A stretch of 64,000 bases of DNA. Origin: JABWCQ01 sp964530625. Lineage in GTDB: Bacteria; Electryoneota; RPQS01. The notes beneath the pieces are model-generated. The model did no database searches. It saw nothing but the letters and a program-made list of their open reading frames with translations, and was not told the DNA's origin. Both the position numbers and the translations under genes were made by a program. Below, piece by piece: positions 23,542-32,672 of the stretch (the first letter of the stretch is position 1; every line of letters starts with the position of its first letter). The DNA is taken from positions 1 to 64,000 of the forward strand of contig CAZHAK010000006.1 in NCBI GenBank assembly GCA_964530625.1, written 5' to 3'.

Positions 23542-24825
23542 GTGTTTCAAGACTTCTCCCATTTCGTGAATTCCGAGACTACTGACACACCCAAAACCGC
23601 AGACTCCCGACGATCTTTGACGGTCGCCGAAGTAACGCGCGAAATCAAACGGATGTTTCATGACCGCTTCGAACCACTGTGGATTGAGGGTGAGTTGTCG
23701 GGCTATAAACTTCACGGCAGCGGGCATCACTATTTCACTCTGAAAGATTCATCCGCCCAATTGTCGTGCGCTATGTGGCGCATGTACACAAAAGGGATAC
23801 GATTCGCTCCGCGAGACGGTATGCTGGTGCAAGCCTTTGGCCAGCTTGAAGTATACGAGCCGCAAGGCAAGTATCAACTAATTGTGTATGAGATCCGGCT
23901 TGCAGGCGAAGGCGAACTGCAAAAGGCCTTTGAAGAACTCAAGCGCAAGCTTGAGAAAGAAGGACTGTTTGATTCCGCGCGCAAACGTCCGCTACCGAGA
24001 TTCCCCGAACGTATTGGCTTAGTCACCTCCGGCACGGGGGCAGCGTTGCATGACATGCAGAACATCGCCGCCCGCCGTTGGCCCTTGACCCAACTGATTT
24101 TAAAACCCGTTCGCGTACAAGGCAAAGGCGCCGCGGAAGAAATTGCTGCCGCAATTGCGCAATTTTCAATCGAAGACAACGTCGATATCGTGATTGCAGG
24201 GCGGGGAGGAGGATCGCTTGAGGATCTCTGGGCCTTCAATGAAGAAATCGTCGCCAGAGCGATTTTCAATTGCCGCATCCCAGTTGTCTCCGCCGTCGGG
24301 CACGAGATAGATTTTACCATTGCTGATTTCGTGGCTGATTTGCGCGCGCCGACTCCGTCCGCCGCAATCGAGCTTGTGCTGCCGGACGGTGAAGAGATTT
24401 CCCGCCGACTGCATCATCTCGAGCGCAGACTCTCGCGCATGACTGTTGATCGCATTGCGCTCTTTAGACAGCAATTGCAATCACTCCTTTCGCACTGGGC
24501 GCTGAGACAACCTTTGCAACTCGCTCAAACCGCGGCTCAACAGCTAGATGATTTGACTGAACGCTTGCGTGAAGGCGCCCTGAATCTGCGTGATACCGCG
24601 CAATCCGATTTCACGCACTTGCGCGAACTCCTGAACGCTGTGTCACCCAGCAGAATTCTGCAGCGCGGCTACGCCGTTGTGCGCGGCGCAAACGGGATTG
24701 CCCTGCGTTCGCCCGCGCAAACCAAACCGGGCGAGTTACTCGCCATTGAACTTGCCGACGGCCAACTTACCGCTCGCGCCCAAAATCCAAAACTCCCCGA
24801 CCTCTTCGATGACCGCGAAAGCTAA
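23542..24825 (+). CDS. xseA: Exodeoxyribonuclease VII large subunit
   Basis: This 427-residue protein has an N-terminal OB fold (WIEGELSGYKLHGSGHHYFTLKD), then the ExoVII catalytic region with IGLVTSGTGAALHDM, VDIVIAGRGGGSLEDLWAFNEE and VSAVGHEIDFTIADFVADLRAPTPSAA. ExoVII degrades single-stranded DNA to oligonucleotides in either direction. The start is GTG 23542, with GAGG eight bases upstream. It overlaps xseB by 17 bases, as expected for a two-subunit enzyme. Confidence 0.97.
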   Translation: MFQDFSHFVNSETTDTPKTADSRRSLTVAEVTREIKRMFHDRFEPLWIEGELSGYKLHGSGHHYFTLKDSSAQLSCAMWRMYTKGIRFAPRDGMLVQAFGQLEVYEPQGKYQLIVYEIRLAGEGELQKAFEELKRKLEKEGLFDSARKRPLPRFPERIGLVTSGTGAALHDMQNIAARRWPLTQLILKPVRVQGKGAAEEIAAAIAQFSIEDNVDIVIAGRGGGSLEDLWAFNEEIVARAIFNCRIPVVSAVGHEIDFTIADFVADLRAPTPSAAIELVLPDGEEISRRLHHLERRLSRMTVDRIALFRQQLQSLLSHWALRQPLQLAQTAAQQLDDLTERLREGALNLRDTAQSDFTHLRELLNAVSPSRILQRGYAVVRGANGIALRSPAQTKPGELLAIELADGQLTARAQNPKLPDLFDDRES

Positions 24826-25060
24826 ATCCGAAAAAGCAATTTTCGTTGAACCCAAGAATTTCGAAGAAGCTCTCGAGCGTCTGCAAGAGCTTGTTGAAAA
24901 ACTTGAAGCGGGTGAAATCTCGCTCGAAGAATCCGTGCAGGCCTTCGAAGAGGGTCAAAGGCTCTCGGTCTACTGCCAGCAAAAGCTAAAAGCAGCCGAG
25001 ACGTCTCTAAGAAAACTGCTGAAGAACTCCGGCGCGACCGAAGACGCCGAAGAGGAGTAG
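24809..25060 (+). CDS. xseB: Exodeoxyribonuclease VII small subunit
   Basis: This 83-residue helical protein has the family signature FEEALERLQELVEKLEAGEISLEESVQAFEEG. Several copies bind each XseA. ATG 24809 is inside the 3' end of xseA; the frame is open further upstream, but that part is xseA read out of frame. The length is normal and nadK follows after eight bases. Confidence 0.96.
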   Translation: MTAKAKSEKAIFVEPKNFEEALERLQELVEKLEAGEISLEESVQAFEEGQRLSVYCQQKLKAAETSLRKLLKNSGATEDAEEE

Positions 25061-25068
25061 CGGACAAC

Positions 25069-25923
25069 ATGGTACTGGGTCTCATGGGCAATGCCACCAA
25101 AACCCGTTTCGTGCCGATTGTATCTAGCTTTATTCTGCTGCTCAAAGAGCGCGGAATAAAGTTTATCTACGATGACGAAAACCGTGAGTCCATTCATGTC
25201 AGCCCTTCTGAGCTTGCGGCCCACGAAACCCTGGCACGGGATGCGGACATTGTCTTGAGCTTTGGTGGAGACGGCACGCTCTTGCATACCGCCGCCGCCG
25301 TCGCGCCTCACGGAAAACCTATTCTCGGGATCAATCTTGGTCCGGGATTGGGCTATCTGACGGATATTGACAGTGTGCACTTGCACGAACGACTCGATGA
25401 CATTCTGAAGCAAAATTATGTCGTCGAAGACAGGATGATGTTGGAAGCCGCCGTTGAGGGCGAGTCTATATCTCATCATGCGCTGAATGATTTTGTCCTC
25501 GGTCAGCACGAGGTCGCGCGAACACAATCCTTTCAAGTTTTCATTGACGGCGAACCCGCTTCGACCTACCGCGCGGACGGGCTGATTGTGGCCTCGCCAA
25601 CAGGTTCTACGGCCTATTCTTTGTCTGCGGGCGGCCCGATTATCGAGCCGACTCTGCAAACGATTATTGTCACTCCTGTTTGCCCGCATACATTGACCAT
25701 GAGACCGCTTGCGCTCGCGCCCTATCGTACCGTCACGATTCGCTCGATGGGTCATGGAATCATGACTGCCGACGGAGAGCAAGTGAAGACACTCGCGGTC
25801 GGGCAACAGGTGTTTGTCAAGAAAGCCGCCATGACCACTAAACTCATTAACATCATGCGCAGGGACTTTTACGAAGTCCTGCGCGATAAACTAAACTGGG
25901 GCGCTGCGCCCGAATCCGCATAA
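25069..25923 (+). CDS. nadK: NAD kinase
   Basis: This 284-residue enzyme phosphorylates NAD to NADP. It has the GGDGTLL motif (about residue 66), the nucleotide-binding ADGLIVASPTGSTAYSLSAGGPI and ALNDFVLG, all typical. The N-terminus is short but starts with the expected Rossmann-like strand (VLGLMGNAT). It lies between xseB and ftsY, a frequent neighbourhood of DNA repair and housekeeping genes (often xseAB-nadK-recN); recN is found further down here. Confidence 0.96.
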   Translation: MVLGLMGNATKTRFVPIVSSFILLLKERGIKFIYDDENRESIHVSPSELAAHETLARDADIVLSFGGDGTLLHTAAAVAPHGKPILGINLGPGLGYLTDIDSVHLHERLDDILKQNYVVEDRMMLEAAVEGESISHHALNDFVLGQHEVARTQSFQVFIDGEPASTYRADGLIVASPTGSTAYSLSAGGPIIEPTLQTIIVTPVCPHTLTMRPLALAPYRTVTIRSMGHGIMTADGEQVKTLAVGQQVFVKKAAMTTKLINIMRRDFYEVLRDKLNWGAAPESA

Positions 25924-25932
25924 AAATTTTTC

Positions 25933-26859
25933 ATGGGACTTTTCGACAAACTCAAAAAAGCGCTGACCAAAACCCGTGAAGCGATCACGGATAAACTTGT
26001 CGCCGTTTTTGTTCCGGGCCGCAAGTTGGATCGGGCGCTCTTGCAAGAGCTTGAAGATGTCCTATTGTCCGCGGACGTTGGTCTCGAAACCACAGAATAC
26101 TTGATCGAACAGTTAAAACTGGCTGGCAAAACTGCTGGCCCAGACGCGGATGCCGATGCTCTGCTCCGTCAGGAAGTCGTCAAACTCCTGAAGGCCGCCG
26201 AAGGCGAAGGCCCGACTTTTGGCTCACCCCACGTCGTCCTGATTGTGGGAGTTAATGGTACGGGCAAGACTACCAGTGTTGGGAAATTGGGGAAGCACCT
26301 GACGTCCAAAGGCAAATCGGTGATCTTTGCTGCAGCGGACACATTTCGAGCCGCCGCCATTGAGCAGTTACAAATCTGGGGCGAACGCAGCAATATCCCG
26401 GTCATTGCCGGCCTACCCAACAGCGACAGCGCCGCCGTAGCGGTGGATGCCCTGATTGCCGCGCAAAGCCGGGGCACGGAGGTCATTCTTGTGGATACTG
26501 CCGGGCGGCTGCACAACAAAAGTAACCTGATGCAGGAACTGGAAAAGGTTTCACGAGTGCTAAATAAGCGCGCGCCCGGCGCTCCGCACGAGGTGCTGAT
26601 GGTATTGGATGCCACGACGGGTCAAAATGGCCTGAATCAAGCCAAGGAGTTTACCCGCACCGCTGGGGTTACAGGTCTGATTTTGACAAAGATTGATGGC
26701 ACAGCTAAAGGCGGCGTCGCACTGGCCATCGCCAAAACTATGAGCCTGCCCATTCGTTACGTCGGCTTCGGCGAGAGCCTTGAGGATTTTGATGTTTTTG
26801 ATGCCGAAAATTTTGCTGAAAGCCTCTTGGGCGCGCGCGCGGAGGCCACAGCCAGCTAA
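25933..26859 (+). CDS. ftsY: Signal recognition particle receptor FtsY
   Basis: This 308-residue GTPase is the membrane receptor for SRP-ribosome complexes. It lacks the long acidic N-terminal region of E. coli FtsY. The N domain has LEDVLLSADVGLETT. The G domain has GVNGTGKTTSVGKLG (P-loop), the DTFRAAAIEQL insertion-box segment, VDTAGRLHNKSNLM, TKIDGTAKGG and the closing GFGESLEDFDVFD. The stop TAA overlaps the ribH ATG by one base. Confidence 0.98.
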   Translation: MGLFDKLKKALTKTREAITDKLVAVFVPGRKLDRALLQELEDVLLSADVGLETTEYLIEQLKLAGKTAGPDADADALLRQEVVKLLKAAEGEGPTFGSPHVVLIVGVNGTGKTTSVGKLGKHLTSKGKSVIFAAADTFRAAAIEQLQIWGERSNIPVIAGLPNSDSAAVAVDALIAAQSRGTEVILVDTAGRLHNKSNLMQELEKVSRVLNKRAPGAPHEVLMVLDATTGQNGLNQAKEFTRTAGVTGLILTKIDGTAKGGVALAIAKTMSLPIRYVGFGESLEDFDVFDAENFAESLLGARAEATAS

Positions 26860-27329
26860 TGCTTCCGCACCTTCCCACGGGGCGTGTCGTTATTCTACGC
26901 TCCCGCTATCACGAAAACATTACCGGTGCGCTACTTGCGGGCGCATTGTCCGAACTGAAAGACCAAGGCATTTCGGACTCGCAAATTGACGTCATCGAAC
27001 TTCCCGGTGCCTTCGAGTTGCCCGCCGCCGCCGCAAGAGCTGCCAAGCGCATGTCCGTAGATGCCGTCATCGCCATCGGTGCGATTGTAAAAGGTGAGAC
27101 CCCGCACTTCGATTTTATCTGCCAAGCCTGTGCGCAAGGCCTGTCGCGTGTGGCGGAAACCACAGGTAAACCCGTCACCTTCGGTGTCATCACCGCGAAC
27201 ACGATGGAACAAGCCTTCGAGAGAGCAGGTGGTCGGGTTGGTAACAAAGGACAAGAAGCGGCGCGAGCCGCGCTCGAGTTACATTCAGAATTGAAACAAT
27301 GGGAGAATAAGCAAGCATCTGGCTCTTAA
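26859..27329 (+). CDS. ribH: 6,7-dimethyl-8-ribityllumazine synthase
   Basis: This 156-residue enzyme makes the penultimate riboflavin intermediate from 5-amino-6-ribitylaminouracil and dihydroxybutanone phosphate. Recognisable motifs are PGAFELPAAA, IGAIVKGETPHFDFI (catalytic His) and PVTFGVITANTMEQAFERAGG, with the GNKGQEAA phosphate-site segment. It overlaps ftsY by one base, so it has no leader and no FMN riboswitch. Other rib genes are not in the window. Confidence 0.97.
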   Translation: MLPHLPTGRVVILRSRYHENITGALLAGALSELKDQGISDSQIDVIELPGAFELPAAAARAAKRMSVDAVIAIGAIVKGETPHFDFICQACAQGLSRVAETTGKPVTFGVITANTMEQAFERAGGRVGNKGQEAARAALELHSELKQWENKQASGS

Positions 27330-27360
27330 CACTTTTTTCCGTTAATTTTGAGGGCTAATT

Positions 27361-29706
27361 ATGCCGCGGTTTTTTGCGCTGCTTGCGCTCGCCATCGTTT
27401 CCTTGGCCTCCGCGAATCCTTTTCGCTGGACAACCTTCACCTCCGGGTCAAGCGTGCGGAACATTCTCGTTTCGGAAGATAAGCTCTGGCTCGGAACGTC
27501 AGGCGGTCTTGTGCTGTTTGACCCGGCGACCGCGGAATTCGATGTCTACACCAACACTCGTGGTTTAGCCATGAACGCCGCAGTGGGATTGGGCACTGAT
27601 GCGCAGGGCTGGATTTGGATTGTCGCTCCCGATGGGCGCATTACCCGATTGAACCCGGAATCAGGTCAAACAAAGATTATCTCTGACTTGCGGGATGAGA
27701 TTTTTGAAGTCTCCTCGATTGTGACGGTCGGGGAGGAAGTGTTTTTGGGGGCGAATAACGGCATCTACCGCTTCGCATACTACCCGATAGTGGCGAACTA
27801 CCGCGTTAGTGAGCGCGTCCGCGTTCTCGGCAGTTTCCCCACGGGAGCTGCCGTGCAAGATATGCTGGCGCTCGATGGCTTTCTGTATGCGGCAACGGTA
27901 TCGGGCCTGGCTCGCGCTCCGTTGACCTCTGATCAGTTTTCCGCTCCAGCCACTTGGACAAACTACACAACCGCCAACGGACTTCCCGCCAATAATGTCT
28001 TCGGGCTTGGGTCGCAAGGTGCGTCCACATTGTGGGTCACGACCGGCAGTGCAACGGTGTCATTTAACGGGACGTCGTTCAGTGCGCCTGTCTCGACTCC
28101 GCAGACGTTCCTGCAAGTCACCGAGCATCAAAGTGACATGTTTGCGGCGAGTGACAACCTACTTTACAAACTTGTCAATCAAAGCTGGCAATCCTTGGGA
28201 CTCGGACAACCGGGAATCTCTTCACTCGCTGAATTTGTGATGGACGGGCATGTGGTTCTTGCCGTGGGAATTGTAGATAAATTCGAGCGACCCGGAGGAC
28301 TGCGGTTTTATCAAGACGGCGAGTTGACACCAACCATAGCGCCCGCCGGAATCGGAGGAAGCACCGTTAACTCGCTTGCCTACGATGCTCTCGGGAATCT
28401 CTGGGCATCCACCGGAAATTTTCGTAATGGCGTCTCAAAGTTTTCGAATGACGAATGGGAAGCATTTGCCAATAGTGACGAGCTGACCGGAGATTTCTGG
28501 ACTGCCGGTCCAACTTCCATTGCTGCCGATAAATTCGGCGGTATGTGGTTTGGCTCAAATGGCGGTGGCGTTCTCCACGCTCGTGACGGGGAGTTTTATA
28601 GCTACAACCCAACCGAGCCTGTGGGATTTGATCAGAATGGCCCTCGTTTGGCAAACATTATCGGGTCAAACGACTACTGTGAGGCCCGCGTGGGGCGCAT
28701 GCCAACAGGCGAGATCCTAATCACAAACCTGTTTAGTTCAACCGTGTTGCCCATTGCGGTCGTAACCAATGACTGGTTGGCCCAGGGAGATCATCCCGAG
28801 CCGTGGGTGTACTATGTGCCTGACTCAACTCCGACTGCGCAGATTAACTGGGTCGGCGAAATCTTTGGCGATCCTTTCGGCAGAATCTTCGCTGGCGCCA
28901 GCCGTGGGGGCAACTTCACATTCGTTTGCGATCCACGCGGAACACTTGCGGACACCAGCGATGACATTTGGGCAAGCTATGACCCCGTTGCCTTGCAAGA
29001 TGCCGCAACTACCTGCTTTGAAGACATCTCTCGCGAAGTCCTTGCTTTCGCGGTTGATCAACAAAATTACCTGTGGGTAGGCACTCCAACCGGAGCCTAT
29101 TACTCACAGGGCGGCCTGACGCGTAATGTTACCTCGATGAGATTCATTTGCCTGTTTGATTTGCCCGTCGGGAATCGCGTCAACGCGATTCACGTGGACT
29201 CTCAGGACAACAAATGGTTTGGCACGGATCAAGGCGTAGCCGTATTGGATCCGTCCTTCACTTGGATTCACGTCTTCCAAACGTCCAGCAGTATCGACTA
29301 CGCCTCCGACCTCGCGTCCAACGGAATTCAAGCCATCACGTCTAATCCAGTGACAGGTGAAGTTTGGATTGGAACCATTGATGGATTGTCGAGGCTTCAG
29401 ACACCGTACGTTTCGCGTAAACCTACACTCGATAAGGTCACTCCTTACCCGAATCCATTCCACGCTGACGGATCTCAGTCCCTTTTCATTGACGCGAATG
29501 AGTTGGGCGGGAGGTTCGATGAACTACGTGTCTTCACTTTAGGTGGGCGACTTGTGCGCGAGTTGACTTGGTCTGAAGCAATCTCTGGCGGTTGGAATGG
29601 AAAAAATTCCGAAGGTCATTTCGTCGCCGGTGGAGTCTATCTTTTGGTTGCGACCACGGCCGATGGCCATTCGGCCACCGGAAAAGTTGCGGTCTTAGGT
29701 CGTTGA
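27361..29706 (+). CDS. Secreted beta-propeller protein with a C-terminal YPNPF sorting or FlgD-like domain
   Basis: This is a 781-residue protein with an N-terminal signal peptide (FFALLALAIVSLASA). The body contains about seven two-component-regulator-propeller-like blades, each with a short D-x-x-G-x-x-W or LWxGT core, such as KLWLGTSGGLVLFDP, NLWASTGNFRNGVSKF and NKWFGTDQGVAVLDP. Residues from about 695 on form a small beta-sandwich beginning VTPYPNPFHADG and ending in FVAGGVYLLV. This C-terminal module is common in secreted FCB-group proteins, where it acts as a type IX-like sorting or FlgD-Ig domain. The specific role is unknown. GAGGG lies seven bases upstream of ATG. Confidence 0.85.
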   Translation: MPRFFALLALAIVSLASANPFRWTTFTSGSSVRNILVSEDKLWLGTSGGLVLFDPATAEFDVYTNTRGLAMNAAVGLGTDAQGWIWIVAPDGRITRLNPESGQTKIISDLRDEIFEVSSIVTVGEEVFLGANNGIYRFAYYPIVANYRVSERVRVLGSFPTGAAVQDMLALDGFLYAATVSGLARAPLTSDQFSAPATWTNYTTANGLPANNVFGLGSQGASTLWVTTGSATVSFNGTSFSAPVSTPQTFLQVTEHQSDMFAASDNLLYKLVNQSWQSLGLGQPGISSLAEFVMDGHVVLAVGIVDKFERPGGLRFYQDGELTPTIAPAGIGGSTVNSLAYDALGNLWASTGNFRNGVSKFSNDEWEAFANSDELTGDFWTAGPTSIAADKFGGMWFGSNGGGVLHARDGEFYSYNPTEPVGFDQNGPRLANIIGSNDYCEARVGRMPTGEILITNLFSSTVLPIAVVTNDWLAQGDHPEPWVYYVPDSTPTAQINWVGEIFGDPFGRIFAGASRGGNFTFVCDPRGTLADTSDDIWASYDPVALQDAATTCFEDISREVLAFAVDQQNYLWVGTPTGAYYSQGGLTRNVTSMRFICLFDLPVGNRVNAIHVDSQDNKWFGTDQGVAVLDPSFTWIHVFQTSSSIDYASDLASNGIQAITSNPVTGEVWIGTIDGLSRLQTPYVSRKPTLDKVTPYPNPFHADGSQSLFIDANELGGRFDELRVFTLGGRLVRELTWSEAISGGWNGKNSEGHFVAGGVYLLVATTADGHSATGKVAVLGR

Positions 29707-29707
29707 C

Positions 29708-31408
29708 ATGCTCGCGCGACTCCATATTCGGAATTTTTTACTGGCTGACGAGATTCATCTCTCGTTTCAGCCGGGCTTCACTGCCATAACCGGTGAAACC
29801 GGCGCGGGCAAGAGCATGATTCTTGGAGCGCTGCGAGTGCTCTTTGGAGATACCCTGAGTGAGCAAATGATTCGTGACGGAGCCGATCGAATCATCATCG
29901 AAGCTGATTTCAAGCTCGCGTCCGCAACTCAAGTCAGTAGCCTGCTTGGAGAAGATTACACCGACACTCCGACGGAGTTGCTCTCGGTTCGCCGTGAGCT
30001 AAGCAGGGGAGGTCGCGCGCGCGGATTCCTGCAAGACCGTCCCGCCACGATTGATCTCCTGAAGTCTGTTGGTGAAGAGTTAATGGACTTTCACGGCCAA
30101 CGCGACAGCCTGTCTCTCTTTAGACCGTCGCGGCAGCTTGAGTTTCTTGATGCCTTCGCCGGACTAACGGGGCAGCGTGAGCAAGTAGCCGAGGTTTATC
30201 GCGCGCGCTTGGACTGTCTTCAAAGGCGCGACGCCTTACTTGCCGATGTGCAGGAACGCAGAAAAGAGCAAGCTTTGCTGGCCTACCAACTCGAAGAAAT
30301 TGAGCGACTCGGACTGCGTGACGGGGAAGACGTCGACATTTCTGTCAGGCTGAGAAAACTCGAGCAATCCGAAAAACTATTGGGACTTGCGGCGCAAATC
30401 GCTGGCTTGCTTGAACAAAATGACGTCTGCGCCGTTTCACTCGCGGGACAAGCGCGGCAACTCGCCGACGAAGCCAAACGCCATGACGAGACGTTTTCCG
30501 GATTCGCAACGGAACTCGCGGATCTCACAGCAAGACTACGCGACGTCAGCGCCGAAGTAAGTCACTACGCGGAACGAGCCGAAGCCGATCCCGCCGAACT
30601 CGATAGTTTGCGCAGGCGTGCCGCCACAATCTCCGAATTGCGTCGCAAACACGGAGTGGATGTTGCGCAAATCCTCGAGCAGGCCAAGCGCATGAAGAGC
30701 GAACTCGAAGACCTTGCACGACTCGAAAAAGATCTTTCCCAATGTGAGAAAGATCTGAGCAAAGCGGGAGACGCACTGCTCCAAAAAGCCGCCACGCTTT
30801 CCAAAGCCCGGTCTGCCGCGACAACCCATTTTTCGACTGCGGTCCAAAGCGTCCTAAAACCGCTCGGCTTCACAAAGCCAAGCTTCAGCCTCAAATTAGA
30901 GACCGGCGACCTGACGGATGCCGGTGCCGTTGTACGAAGCGGCGCTGATACTGTGCAGTTTCTGTTTGCAGCGTCCGCAGGACAAGTCGTGATGCCGCTA
31001 TCCGACGTAGCATCCGGAGGCGAATCTTCCCGTGTCACACTTGCTATCAAGAGCGTCGTTGCGGAGCGAATGCACTATCCATTGCTCGTGTATGATGAGA
31101 TTGATCTCGGAATTTCTGGCCGCGTCGCTGCTGCTGTCGCGACAGTCTTGCATGATCTGGGTCGCGCACAACAGTTAATCGTTGTGACTCATCTCCCGCA
31201 AATTGCCGCGCGTGCTGAGCATCACTTAGAAGTTTCCAAAAAAACAATCCGCAACAAAACCGAAACCTCCGCGAGAATGCTTTTGCCCGAAGAGCGCGCC
31301 GAGGCTGTCGCCGCGTTGTTGGCTGGCTCCGAAATTTCCGGCAGTGCGCTGGCGGCAGCCGGTGAATTGCTTAATTTAAAAAACACTACGACCGAACAGG
31401 CTAAATAA
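29708..31408 (+). CDS. recN: DNA repair protein RecN
   Basis: This 566-residue SMC-like ATPase acts in double-strand break repair. Walker A is GETGAGKSMILGAL (residues about 34-47), long coiled-coil arms occupy about residues 160-370, the ABC signature is near DVASGGESSRVTLAIK, Walker B is LLVYDEIDLGISG, and VVTHLPQIAARAEHHLEVSK is the family ending. It starts one base after the propeller gene's stop and ends one base before murA. Confidence 0.97.
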   Translation: MLARLHIRNFLLADEIHLSFQPGFTAITGETGAGKSMILGALRVLFGDTLSEQMIRDGADRIIIEADFKLASATQVSSLLGEDYTDTPTELLSVRRELSRGGRARGFLQDRPATIDLLKSVGEELMDFHGQRDSLSLFRPSRQLEFLDAFAGLTGQREQVAEVYRARLDCLQRRDALLADVQERRKEQALLAYQLEEIERLGLRDGEDVDISVRLRKLEQSEKLLGLAAQIAGLLEQNDVCAVSLAGQARQLADEAKRHDETFSGFATELADLTARLRDVSAEVSHYAERAEADPAELDSLRRRAATISELRRKHGVDVAQILEQAKRMKSELEDLARLEKDLSQCEKDLSKAGDALLQKAATLSKARSAATTHFSTAVQSVLKPLGFTKPSFSLKLETGDLTDAGAVVRSGADTVQFLFAASAGQVVMPLSDVASGGESSRVTLAIKSVVAERMHYPLLVYDEIDLGISGRVAAAVATVLHDLGRAQQLIVVTHLPQIAARAEHHLEVSKKTIRNKTETSARMLLPEERAEAVAALLAGSEISGSALAAAGELLNLKNTTTEQAK

Positions 31409-31409
31409 A

Positions 31410-32672
31410 TTGGATAGCTTAATTCTCCGCGGCGGACGACCGCTCGAAGGAGAGATACCCATCTCGGGATCGAAAAATGCGACGCTGCCGCTTTTGGCCG
31501 CCACGCTGCTTGCTCCCGGTTTCTATCGCTTCACCAATGTCCCGCGCTTGCAGGACGTCCGCACCATGGCCAATCTGCTCCGCATTCTAGGAGCAAAAAT
31601 TGACGAGAGCGGCCATGAACTCTTGATTGATACAAGCAATGCCTCGCATATTGAAGCGCCTTACGATCTCGTCAAGACTATGCGCGCAAGCTTCTATGTG
31701 CTCGGCGCGCTGTTGGGACGGCATGGCGAAGCAAGAGTGTCGCTTCCCGGCGGGTGCGCGTGGGGACCGCGTCCCGTGGATTTGCACCTGAAAGGAATGG
31801 AAGCCCTCGGCGCAACGCTTGAATTAGACCAAGGCTATGTCGTCGCGTCTGCGCTTCCCCTTAGGGGCGCAACATTCGAGTTCAGCATTTCAAGTGTCGG
31901 CGCCTCCGCAAATGTGCTGATGGCCGCCGTGCGCGCAGACGGAAAAACCGTTTTGAAAAATGTCGCGTTGGAACCTGAAGTCACCCAGCTTGCGCTCTTC
32001 CTGAATCGCATGGGCGCGAAAATTTCCGGTATTGGGACACGTGAGCTAACGATACAAGGTGTTGCGTATCTTCAGCCAGCCGATGCTGTGATGATGCCCG
32101 ACCGCATCGAAACCGGATCCTATATCTGCGCAGTCGGAATGACAACGGGTAAAGTAAAACTCACGCACACTGATCCCTTGCAACTTAGCACAGCCCTCGA
32201 AAAAGCGAAGCAAGCGGGACTCACGATTAAAACCGGCGCGGATTGGATCAGTGTCGAGCGGACAAACGGAAAGCTGAAACCGATTGACGTCACGACCGAT
32301 GCCTATCCCGGTTTCCCCACTGACTTACAGGCGCCCTATATGGCTATGGCGACGCTTGCCGACGGAGTTTCGCATATCACTGACACGATTTACACCGACC
32401 GTTTCACGCACGTCGCGGAGCTTGCGCGCCTCGGCGCGAGAATTCACATGGACAACAATATCGCCATCGTCACCGGAGTGCCAATACTTACTGGCGCACC
32501 TGTGATGTCCACCGATTTACGCGCGTCCGTTTGTTTGGTGCTCGCGGGACTTGCGGCGGAAGGTGAAACGGAAGTCAAGCGGGTTTACCATCTGGATCGA
32601 GGCTACGAAAAAATCGAGGAAAAACTTTCACGGGTAGGCGCGGACATTCGCCGCGCCGATGGAGATCTATGA
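31410..32672 (+). CDS. murA: UDP-N-acetylglucosamine 1-carboxyvinyltransferase
   Basis: This 420-residue enzyme transfers enolpyruvate from PEP to UDP-GlcNAc, the first committed step of peptidoglycan synthesis. Lys22 and Asn23 (SGSKNATLP) and the fosfomycin-target Cys116 (LPGGCAWGPRPVDLH) are present, so the protein should be fosfomycin-sensitive on sequence grounds. The start is TTG 31410, one base after recN, with no clear Shine-Dalgarno sequence. The stop overlaps dnaE (ATGA). Confidence 0.97.
   Translation: MDSLILRGGRPLEGEIPISGSKNATLPLLAATLLAPGFYRFTNVPRLQDVRTMANLLRILGAKIDESGHELLIDTSNASHIEAPYDLVKTMRASFYVLGALLGRHGEARVSLPGGCAWGPRPVDLHLKGMEALGATLELDQGYVVASALPLRGATFEFSISSVGASANVLMAAVRADGKTVLKNVALEPEVTQLALFLNRMGAKISGIGTRELTIQGVAYLQPADAVMMPDRIETGSYICAVGMTTGKVKLTHTDPLQLSTALEKAKQAGLTIKTGADWISVERTNGKLKPIDVTTDAYPGFPTDLQAPYMAMATLADGVSHITDTIYTDRFTHVAELARLGARIHMDNNIAIVTGVPILTGAPVMSTDLRASVCLVLAGLAAEGETEVKRVYHLDRGYEKIEEKLSRVGADIRRADGDL

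Noticed and set aside
24970..25806. 278-codon open frame on the minus strand opposite nadK
   Set aside because: It overlaps nadK fully, has no recognisable domain and no ribosome-binding context.
27330..27360. FMN riboswitch linked to ribH
   Set aside because: ribH overlaps ftsY by one base upstream and has only a 31-base gap downstream; no riboswitch fits.
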